Assembly: GCF_016863335.1 (NCBI RefSeq)
Contig: NZ_BOOR01000034.1
Coordinates: 1-64,000 of the forward strand
From: Planotetraspora thailandica
GTDB taxonomy: Bacteria; Actinomycetota; Actinomycetes; Streptosporangiales; Streptosporangiaceae
DNA: 64,000 bases
Direction of reading: 5' to 3'
Position numbers and translations under genes: made by a program. Positions within the stretch are counted from its first letter, which is position 1, and every line of letters starts with the position of its first letter. The notes below the pieces were generated by a model, which was not told where the DNA came from, did no database searches, and worked only from the letters and a program-made list of their open reading frames with translations. Below are positions 48,150 through 55,230 of this stretch, in pieces.

Positions 48150-49264
48150 TCCTCCAGATCATCGCCGTCGCCGGTGGCCTCGGCCTGATCATCGCGGCCC
48201 TGGGGCTGGTCGTCATGCGCGGCCTCCGGCGCCGGTCGATCGGCGTGATGCTCGCCGTCGTGGCGGTGGTGACGGTGACCGCCACGCTCGCCGGCGTGGT
48301 GGCGATCACCATGGAAATGATCATCGATGGTCGTCCCAAGAACATCGTGCTCACCGTCGTGACCATCGGCGGGCTCGTCGGCCTGGGGGTGGCGCTGATC
48401 AACGCGAGACGAGTGGTGATGGCCAGCCGCCGCCTGGTGGAGGCGCTCGACCAGGTGTCGCCCTCCGGACGGTTCCAGCCGCCGGACGGCCCGCTGCCCG
48501 CCGAGCTGGAGACCATCAGCCGGGCCCTGGAGCAGGCGTACGAACGGCTGCGGCTGGGCAGAGAACGCGAGCAGGCACTGGAAAGCGCCCGGCGCGAGCT
48601 CGTCGCCTGGGTGAGCCACGATCTCCGTACGCCTCTGGCCGGCATGCGGGCCATGGCGGAGGCGCTGGAGGACGGGGTGGCCGACGACCCGGACACCGTG
48701 AAGCGCTACCACACCCAGATCAGGGTCGAGGTCGATCGCCTGTCCAGCATGGTGGACGACCTCTTCGAGCTCTCTCGCATCCATGCGGGCACGCTGCGGC
48801 TGTCGCGCAACAAGGTCGGCCTGGGAGACCTCGTCGCCGACGCCCTCGCCGGTGTGGAGCCCCTCGCCCGCGCCAAACGGGTCCGCCTGTCGGGCGAGGC
48901 CGACGCCGTCCTTCCCGTGAACGCCGACGCGGGCGAGCTCAGCCGTGCCGTACGGAATCTGGTGGTGAACGCGATCCGCCACACTCCGGCCGACGGCACC
49001 GTCTCGGTGCGGGCGGTGGCCCGTGGGAACGTCGCCACCGTGTCGGTGCTCGACTGTTGCGGGGGCATCCCTGAAGACGACCTGCCACGGGTGTTCGACG
49101 TGGCGTTCCGCGGCGAGGCCGCCCGCACCCCCGGCCCGGACGGCGGCGCCGGGCTCGGCCTCGCCATAGCCCGCGGGATCGTCGAGGCGCACGAGGGCGA
49201 GATAGGCGTGATGAACGAAGGGCCAGGCTGCCGATTCGAGATCCGGCTGCCCCTTTCTGCGTGA
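48146..49264 (+). CDS. Membrane sensor histidine kinase, partner of the preceding regulator
   Basis: 372 residues. Three N-terminal TM helices (IIAVAGGLGLIIAALGLVVMRG, IGVMLAVVAVVTVTATLAGVVAITMEM, IVLTVVTIGGLVGLGVALIN), a HAMP-like linker, HisKA with His in AWVSHDLRTPLAGMRAM, and HATPase with N-box VRNLVVNAIRHTP, G1 VLDCCGGIPEDD and G2 GGAGLGLAIARGIVEAHEG. There is almost no extracellular domain, so it probably senses membrane or intramembrane signals. Confidence 0.94.
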   Translation: MILQIIAVAGGLGLIIAALGLVVMRGLRRRSIGVMLAVVAVVTVTATLAGVVAITMEMIIDGRPKNIVLTVVTIGGLVGLGVALINARRVVMASRRLVEALDQVSPSGRFQPPDGPLPAELETISRALEQAYERLRLGREREQALESARRELVAWVSHDLRTPLAGMRAMAEALEDGVADDPDTVKRYHTQIRVEVDRLSSMVDDLFELSRIHAGTLRLSRNKVGLGDLVADALAGVEPLARAKRVRLSGEADAVLPVNADAGELSRAVRNLVVNAIRHTPADGTVSVRAVARGNVATVSVLDCCGGIPEDDLPRVFDVAFRGEAARTPGPDGGAGLGLAIARGIVEAHEGEIGVMNEGPGCRFEIRLPLSA

Positions 49265-49309
49265 GCCGGATTCGCACGGCAGGCCTGGCCGTACGCGCTG
49301 GACGGCGCG

Positions 49310-49735
49310 TCAGAGGCCGGACGGTTCCTCGCCCGGCACCGAGGGAGGGCCGGTCTCGTCGGGCGACAGGAAGGCCTCGGTCATCGCGCGGAAGCTGGGA
49401 CACGGCCAGCGCCACATGCAGCTTCTGCACCGCAGGATCGGGTGGGCCGCGTCGCTCGTGATCCCTCCGGCGTCGCGTGGCTGATGCAGATCGAGCAGGC
49501 GGATTCCCAGCTCGGTGAACACCAGCAGCTCTTCCCGCGCATCCGAGAGGAACTCGAGATCCTCCCCGGACAGCCGCGCGCTCACCGGGACGTAACCCTC
49601 GCGGTTGATCAGCGGCTTGAGCGGCTCGGCCGTCTCACGCCACGACGACGCCTTGTCGGTGCGGACCTGGATGCCCTCCAGTCGCTCCCTGAGCCTGCGA
49701 CGCGGAGAATCCTCGGGAAGTTCACTGTTCATCAT
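49310..49735 (-). CDS. Hypothetical protein with a C-terminal Cys-rich motif
   Basis: 141 residues from the ATG at 49733-49735. N-terminal polar helix (SPRRRLRERLEGIQVRTDKASSWRETAEPLKPLI), a middle segment (VSARLSGEDLEFLSDAREELLVFTELGIRLLDLH) and a C-terminal motif LRCRSCMWRWPCPSFRAM with three Cys that could bind a metal. I do not recognise a named family. It is convergent with the kinase and divergent from the STAS gene. Confidence 0.7.
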   Translation of the reverse strand: MMNSELPEDSPRRRLRERLEGIQVRTDKASSWRETAEPLKPLINREGYVPVSARLSGEDLEFLSDAREELLVFTELGIRLLDLHQPRDAGGITSDAAHPILRCRSCMWRWPCPSFRAMTEAFLSPDETGPPSVPGEEPSGL

Positions 49736-49956
49736 GCTGTGGGGCCCACAGTGCTCGGCACCCGTCCTCCTTCTCGAAGCGACCACCAAGACGCGGAGGT
49801 TCCGGGCCCCCATCCGGCCAAGCCGGCGTCACATACCGTCAAGCTTCGCGCACTACGGGTGTACGCGCTGCCCGAATCGGGGACAAAGCGCGAACGACTC
49901 TTCGGTAATCGCTGAGGAACGTGACCCGGGGCCGGTACGGCGCTAATGTGCGCCTC

Positions 49957-50307
49957 GTGGAGCTCAAAGTCGCGACGCAATCCCACGCCGGTCACGCCGT
50001 CATGGCTGTCGCCGGTGAAATCGACCTGTACACCGCTCCCCGGCTGCAGACGGAGTTCACCCGGCTGCTCGAGACCGGGCCGGACCGCGTGGTCATCGAC
50101 ATGTCCGAAGTGGAGTTCTGTGACTCCACCGGCATGAATGTTCTGCTGTCCGCGCTCAAGCGTTTGCGCGAGCGAGGAGGCAGTCTGGAGGTGGCGGCTC
50201 CGAGGCCGGCGGTACGGAAGATCCTCCAGGTGACCGGCCTGGACTCGGTCTTCACCGTCCACGACACGGTGCCCGCCGATCTGCTCACGGCCGAACAACA
50301 GGGATAG
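49957..50307 (+). CDS. STAS-domain anti-sigma factor antagonist (SpoIIAA/RsbV-like)
   Basis: 116 residues from a GTG at 49957-49959; a -10-like TAATGT (49944-49949) lies 7 nt upstream, so a leaderless mRNA is likely. STAS fold: HAVMAVAGEIDLYTAPRLQTEF, phosphorylatable Ser in EFCDSTGMNVLLSALK, and VRKILQVTGLDSVF. It would release a sigma factor by binding an RsbW-type kinase such as the one at 46179, though the pair is unproven. 6 bp upstream of the GT2 gene, which is probably co-transcribed. Confidence 0.92.
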   Translation: MELKVATQSHAGHAVMAVAGEIDLYTAPRLQTEFTRLLETGPDRVVIDMSEVEFCDSTGMNVLLSALKRLRERGGSLEVAAPRPAVRKILQVTGLDSVFTVHDTVPADLLTAEQQG

Positions 50308-50313
50308 CTGCAC

Positions 50314-51078
50314 ATGAGTGAACTGGTGGTGCCACCCCCCGACACCGCTGTCGTCATCCCGGCCAAGGACGAGGCCGACCGGATCGGCGCCACCGTGACC
50401 GCTGCCCTGAAGTTGCCCGGAGTCGACCTCGTGGTCGTCGTGGACGACGGCTCGGCCGACGAGACCGGCCGGGTTGCGAAGGCGGCCGGCGCACGGGTCG
50501 TACGGCACAGCAGGAACAAAGGCAAGGCCGCCGCGATGGAAAGCGGGGCGGAAGCCGTACGCCTGCTCGATGACGAAATCGCGCGGCACCTGCTGTTCCT
50601 CGACGCGGACCTTGGAGAGACGGCTGCGGCGGCGCTTCCGCTGATCACTCCGGTTCGCGCCGGCGAGGCCGACCTGACCATCGCGGTCTTCGCGACGCGG
50701 GTCAAGCTCGGCGGGCATGGCATCGTCGTGCGGCTGGCCCGTGACGGGATCAAACGACTGACCGGCTGGGAGGCCACGCAGCCCCTGAACGGGCAGCGGT
50801 GCCTGACCCGGGCCGCGTTCGAGGCCGCGCGGCCGCTGGCGCACGGCTTCGGCGTGGAGACCGGGATGACCGTCGATCTGCTCGGCAAGGGATTCCGCGT
50901 CGTCGAGGTCGAGGTCGAGATGGCCCACCGGGCGACCGGCACCGATTGGCGGGCGCAGATGCACCGGGCGAAACAGCTCCGGGATGTCGGAAGGGCTCTG
51001 GCCGCTCGCGAGCCGGTGGTCAAGCAAGGCCGCGAAGCCATCAAGCACAGCAGAGGCGGACTCCGCCCGCGTTCATGA
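50314..51078 (+). CDS. GT2 family glycosyltransferase (lipid-carrier/phosphosugar type)
   Basis: 254 residues, GT-A fold, soluble. TAVVIPAKDEADRIGATVTAAL, VVDDGSADETGRVAKAAGARVVRH, the metal-binding LFLDADLG, and acceptor region GQRCLTRAAFEAARPLAHGFGVETGMTVDLLGKGFRVVEVEVEMAHRATG. The set matches GT2 enzymes like glucosyl-3-phosphoglycerate synthase or dolichyl/polyprenyl-phosphate glycosyltransferase. Membrane GT-C enzymes follow it at 51643 and 55231, so a polyprenyl-phosphate donor synthase is attractive, but the acceptor cannot be fixed. Confidence 0.88.
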   Translation: MSELVVPPPDTAVVIPAKDEADRIGATVTAALKLPGVDLVVVVDDGSADETGRVAKAAGARVVRHSRNKGKAAAMESGAEAVRLLDDEIARHLLFLDADLGETAAAALPLITPVRAGEADLTIAVFATRVKLGGHGIVVRLARDGIKRLTGWEATQPLNGQRCLTRAAFEAARPLAHGFGVETGMTVDLLGKGFRVVEVEVEMAHRATGTDWRAQMHRAKQLRDVGRALAAREPVVKQGREAIKHSRGGLRPRS

Positions 51079-51102
51079 TCCACCCTCCCGCCCCTCCTGG
51101 GC

Positions 51103-51564
51103 GTGATCATGCAGAAGTTCGACGATGGCTGGCGTGAGCAGGCGTTTCCCGGGCCGTGATCATGCAGAAGTTCGTGGATGGGCGGTCTGACCAGCCCATA
51201 TGCCAACCGTGATCATGCAGAAGTTCGCGCTGGCGTGCTCTGGCCGGCCACGACACCAGTCGTGATCATGCACGGATTCTCCTAGTGTTACGCCCATTGG
51301 CGGCGACAGCTGCGGACGATCATGCGGGGAAGGCGTCGTCGTGCATGATCACGAATCCCATCCGCCCAGGTCGCCGGGGGTGGTGGAGAAGATTTGCATG
51401 ATCACGTTACGAGAAATGCCTGGTCACGATGCATCTAGCCGAACTTCTGCATGATCACGCTCAGTGTTTGGGCTGGTCAGACCGCCCATCCACGAACTTC
51501 TGCATGATCACGGCAAGAGTTGAGGGAGCTCACAGCGGGTGCGCGCGAACTTCTGCATGATCAC
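51103..51564. repeat. 53-bp-periodic convergent repeat array 3 (10 copies)
   Basis: Forward boxes start at 51103, 51156, 51209 and 51262 (degenerate after GTGATCATGCA), with a weak fifth near 51316 (ACGATCATGC), at 53-bp steps. Inverted boxes end at 51352, 51405 (both degenerate), 51458, 51511 and 51564, each exactly 53 bp apart. Five-against-five palindrome centred at 51333.5. Copy 2 with its spacer (51153-51198) and inverted copy 4 (51469-51514) form a 46-bp perfect inverted repeat. The array is bounded by the GT2 stop (51078) and the membrane protein gene. Confidence 0.93.
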
Positions 51565-51626
51565 CCCCAAGGGTGGGCTGAATTGATCACGCCCAAGGTG
51601 TTGACCAAGTTGATCACTCCCAAGGT
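51558..51626 (+). repeat. Half-period repeat TGATCAC-N-CCCAAGG, three copies
   Basis: Copies at 51558-51572, 51584-51598 and 51611-51625, spaced 26 and 27 bp, half of the 53-bp period of the adjoining array. The first copy overlaps the last inverted box. The frame through copies 2-3 is open into the following gene (LITPKV repeated), which makes that gene's start ambiguous. Confidence 0.8.
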
Positions 51627-51642
51627 TGTTGCCGGCCCCAGA

Positions 51643-53031
51643 GTGGGGGTGGTGGTCGGCGGGGGGTCGATCGTGGCGACGATCCTCATCGGGTTGCTCG
51701 GGCCTTCGGCCATGGTGCCGCCCCTTCGGGGGCCTTCCTGGCAGCCGCCCTATTCGCTCGGCGTGGCACCTGACGGGCACCTTGTCATCGCCCTGGCCGC
51801 CGCCGCCATCGTCCTCGGCGCGATCGGCCTCGCGATCGGCCTGCGCCACGCATGCCGCATGCCCCCCGCCAGATGGCTCCTCCTGGCGGGCTGTCTCGCG
51901 GCCGTCGTGCTCGCGTTCCTCCCCCCGTCGGGTTCCGCCGACCATCTCAACTACGCGGCTTATGGGCGTATGGTCATGCTCGGCCACAACCCCTATGTGA
52001 CCGTTCCGGCTGATTTGCCCGGCGATCCAGTCATCGGGGCCGTGGAGGAGTGGGGGACGGTCCCCAGCGTCTACGGGCCGGTGGCGACAGCCGTACAGGC
52101 TCTCGCCTCTTTCGTCGGGGGCGACTCGCTCCGGCTGACGATCTTCGTGATGGCGATCGTCAACGCCGCCGCCTTCATCGCGACCGCGCTCGTCCTGCAC
52201 CGGTTCACCCGGCACGACCCCGTTCGGCAACGCCGCGCCGCGCTCCTGTGGACGGCCAACCCGCTGATCATTTACCACCTCGCGGCGGGCATGCATCTCG
52301 ACACCCTCGCGATCGCGTTCATGGTCGCCGCTCTCGTCGTCGCCCGCGGCAAAGGCATCCTGCTCGGCCTCGGCATCGCCGTGAAGGTCACCGCCGGCCT
52401 CGTCGCGTTAGGCCCGGCCTGGGAGCTGCGGCGCTCGCCGCGACGGCTGGCCGTCGTCGCCGGCTCGGCGCTCCTGACCGTTGTCGTGGCCTACCTGCTC
52501 GCGGGGCCCGACTCCCTCGACCAGGTGCGCAGCGCCAGCCAGTCGCTCTCGCTCGCGACGCCGTGGAAGCTCGTCCAACACGCCGCCCAGGCGCTCTTTG
52601 GCCCCGGGGCCTACCGCGTGTGGATCCAGCTCGGCTCATATGCCCTGCTCGCCGCCCTGGCCGTCATGGTGCTGCGTGCGCTGCGCGCCGACGGGCCGCT
52701 GGACGCCCCGCGGGTGGCCCTCGCCTTCGCCGTCGCCTGGTTGTTCGCCACGCCGTACGTGTTGCCGTGGTACGACGGGCTGGCCTTCGCCCTGCTGGCG
52801 CTGGCGGCCTGCCCCGCGCTCGAAGCGTTCATGATCGTACGGCTGGCCGTCTTGTCGCTCGGCTACCTTCCGGCGCGGCAGGCGGACCAGCCGCCCGACC
52901 TCGGGTGGCTGGTCAGCGTCGTCCGGTCGCAGGTGGTGCCGTGGTGCCTGCTGGCGCTGACGGTCCTGCTGGGCTGGTGGGCGTGGAAGACGTCGAAAGC
53001 TGCAGGGCGCGCACCGACGCGGTCAGCGTGA
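51643..53031 (+). CDS. Polyprenol-dependent GT-C membrane glycosyltransferase-like protein
   Basis: 462 residues from the GTG at 51643-51645; the frame is open to 51520, but that N-terminus (RELLHDHPQGWAELITPKVL) translates repeat DNA. About 12 TM helices; the first large loop contains the acidic motif SADHLNYAAYGRMVMLGHNPY, as in actinobacterial MptA/MptB-like mannosyltransferases, followed by the VPSVYGPVATAVQALA motif. Transfer of a sugar from a polyprenyl carrier on the outer face of the membrane is inferred. The 3' end overlaps the convergent gene by 119 bp. Confidence 0.82.
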   Translation: MGVVVGGGSIVATILIGLLGPSAMVPPLRGPSWQPPYSLGVAPDGHLVIALAAAAIVLGAIGLAIGLRHACRMPPARWLLLAGCLAAVVLAFLPPSGSADHLNYAAYGRMVMLGHNPYVTVPADLPGDPVIGAVEEWGTVPSVYGPVATAVQALASFVGGDSLRLTIFVMAIVNAAAFIATALVLHRFTRHDPVRQRRAALLWTANPLIIYHLAAGMHLDTLAIAFMVAALVVARGKGILLGLGIAVKVTAGLVALGPAWELRRSPRRLAVVAGSALLTVVVAYLLAGPDSLDQVRSASQSLSLATPWKLVQHAAQALFGPGAYRVWIQLGSYALLAALAVMVLRALRADGPLDAPRVALAFAVAWLFATPYVLPWYDGLAFALLALAACPALEAFMIVRLAVLSLGYLPARQADQPPDLGWLVSVVRSQVVPWCLLALTVLLGWWAWKTSKAAGRAPTRSA

Positions 53032-55111
53032 GGGGCACGGCCACGGTCAGCGCCATCGCGGGGATCGCGATGCCGGAGTCGTTGACGAGGAACCCGGCGA
53101 GGGCGGCGGTCAGCGCCCCGAAGAGCCCGGGCCGCAGCGCGGGGGCGTGGCCGTACGCCTGGCTGAGCGCCGGAGCCCCCCACTGCGACGGCCGGTAGAG
53201 CACGAGGAACAGGAAGGCCAGGGCGACCAGCGACAGCAGGGTCAGGGGCAGGTTGCCGAGCGTGTGCAGCATGGCCCCGAGCTTGCGGCCGACGACCGAG
53301 GCGCCGTCTCCGTCGACGACCTGCTGGACGAACGTGCCGAGGTGGGTGCGCTGGTCGGCCGGGCGCAGCCAGTCGGCGACGGCGATGAGCGCGATCGCGA
53401 CGAACCCGCCGACGGCGACCAGTGCCAGCTTGATCACGGAGACGCGGCGTCCCGTGACCAGCAGCATGAACACGGCGAAGCCGAGGATGAACGACGGCAC
53501 GCCACCGAAGTCGGCCCCCCAGCTGGGCCAGCCGTCCGCGAAGATCGTCAGCAGGCCGTAGGCGAGGCACACGCCGACGGCCAGGAGGCGCCGGTTCCTG
53601 AGGACGTGGGCGACCCCGGCCAGCAGCAGGATCGTGCCGGTCGAGTAGACGGCGAACGCCATGTTGCCGAAGCCGTAGAACCTCCCGCCGGTCACCGGCT
53701 CATATCCCGTGACGGCGTTCACCTGGAGCGCGGAACCGGTCATCACGTCGGCCAGCAGCGCGAGCGAGCTCACACCGGCCACGACCGTCAACGGCCCGAG
53801 CACGTGGCCGCGCCACGGCCCGGCGAAGGCGATTCCCGCGATCACTCCCGCGAAGCCCAGGATCGTGACGCACAACGCGGCCATCGGGTGCGGCATGCCC
53901 CACCACGGCACCAGCTGTGCCAGGAAGGTCGACACCGGGATGGCGCCGCTGACCACCGCGACGACCTGGGCGGCCGCGAACATCCGCCGGTGCCGCCTGA
54001 TCACGACCGCGGCCAGGCCGTAGAACAAGAGCTGGATGACCACGAGGGCCAGGAAGAACGGCTCCCTGACGTCCTTGAGCACCTGGCTGGCCAGGTCGTC
54101 GTCGGCCAGCCTGCTCACGGCGTCCTTCGCCGTGACGGAGCCCCCGGTGGGCTCCCAGGGCCTTCCGACGACTCCCTCCGGCGTGCCGAGCCCGAGCACG
54201 TGGGTGACGGTGGCGGTCACGTCGGTGATGGTGACCAGCGCCTCCTGCCGCGTCGACGACGCGGTCAGCCACCCCGGCTCGTACGGCTCCCGCACGCCTG
54301 CGGCGTCCACGCCCGGGCCGGTGGCGATGGCCAGGTGCAGATGGGCGGCCGAGCCCGAGTCGGACAGGCCCGCCACGAGCACGGTCGAACCGGAGGGCAC
54401 GTGGGCGAGGATCTCGCCGACGGTGCGGTCGGCGGCGGCCGCCGCGCTCTGGCGGTCGGCTCCGCCGCGGTCCCACGCCTGGGCGATCTGCCCGGCCTCC
54501 GCGACGACGAGGTTGTACGGCGTCAGGTCGGGCAGCTCACTCGGCGAAGCCGCATATTTCGCGACTTTTCCGCTCTTGTCGGCGGCGGCCAGCGTCGCCC
54601 CCGGCCCGATGGCGGCCACCTTCCCGCCCGAGTCGGCGACGGTCTGGCCGAGCAGGCCGATGTCGGCCTTGTAGGAACCGGCCTTCTGGAAGGCCACCAG
54701 GTCGGCCCATCCCGGCACCGTCGCCGAGCCGTCCGCACCCACGACGGGCGTCGGCACGGGGCCGCATGCCGTGCCGCCGGCGCCCGCCCGCTGACCCGCC
54801 GAGACCGTCAGCCAGCCCCCAGTGGGGCACGTGACCGGCAGGCCCTCCGGCGGGATCGTCCGCGTCGACAACGACGCCACGCCGCCCTTGCCCGCCAGGC
54901 TCCACAGATTGGGGGTGCGCGCGGAGTCCAGGTCGTTCCACTGGACTCCGGGGACGCCGATGAGGACCACCCGGCCCGAGGGCGCTCCTTCGACGACAGA
55001 GGCGGACGCGGGCGCCGTGATCGTCACCACGCCCACGAACGCGGCCAGCAACGCGAGGACCGCGGCGCCGACCAGTGAGAGGACCCCTGAGAAGCGCTGG
55101 GCACCGTGCAC
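52913..55111 (-). CDS. Large membrane protein with extracytoplasmic alkaline-phosphatase-like domain
   Basis: 732 residues. An N-terminal TM/signal helix leads to an extracytoplasmic domain (about 45-345) with alkaline-phosphatase-superfamily character (RVVLIGVPGVQWNDLDSARTPNLWSLAGKGG, IGPGATLAAADKSG, VLVAGLSDSG), then about 11-12 TM helices (from FFLALVVIQLLFYGLAAVVI) and a Ser/Thr/Pro-rich tail. The canonical DxS/T nucleophile is not clearly present, so catalysis is uncertain. Convergent overlap of 119 bp with the GT-C gene; divergent from the GT87 gene. A role in glycan or lipid modification is inferred from context. Confidence 0.8.
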   Translation of the reverse strand: MHGAQRFSGVLSLVGAAVLALLAAFVGVVTITAPASASVVEGAPSGRVVLIGVPGVQWNDLDSARTPNLWSLAGKGGVASLSTRTIPPEGLPVTCPTGGWLTVSAGQRAGAGGTACGPVPTPVVGADGSATVPGWADLVAFQKAGSYKADIGLLGQTVADSGGKVAAIGPGATLAAADKSGKVAKYAASPSELPDLTPYNLVVAEAGQIAQAWDRGGADRQSAAAAADRTVGEILAHVPSGSTVLVAGLSDSGSAAHLHLAIATGPGVDAAGVREPYEPGWLTASSTRQEALVTITDVTATVTHVLGLGTPEGVVGRPWEPTGGSVTAKDAVSRLADDDLASQVLKDVREPFFLALVVIQLLFYGLAAVVIRRHRRMFAAAQVVAVVSGAIPVSTFLAQLVPWWGMPHPMAALCVTILGFAGVIAGIAFAGPWRGHVLGPLTVVAGVSSLALLADVMTGSALQVNAVTGYEPVTGGRFYGFGNMAFAVYSTGTILLLAGVAHVLRNRRLLAVGVCLAYGLLTIFADGWPSWGADFGGVPSFILGFAVFMLLVTGRRVSVIKLALVAVGGFVAIALIAVADWLRPADQRTHLGTFVQQVVDGDGASVVGRKLGAMLHTLGNLPLTLLSLVALAFLFLVLYRPSQWGAPALSQAYGHAPALRPGLFGALTAALAGFLVNDSGIAIPAMALTVAVPLTLTASVRALQLSTSSTPTSPAGPSAPAGTTAPPATGRR

Positions 55112-55230
55112 GGTTCGCGGTCTCCTGTTACGTGAGCGGGCTGGCGGGTGCGTGATCCCGGCGAACGGGACAGGCGATCGTGCGCCGAAGCGACAGGAAC
55201 TGGACAGAGTCCACGGTAGCCTCCCTCATC

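Noticed and set aside
11619-51564. CRISPR arrays for the 53-bp periodic repeats
   Set aside because: The repeats invert halfway through each array, the box is only 18 bp, spacers keep a shared hexamer and partner similarity, and no cas gene is nearby.
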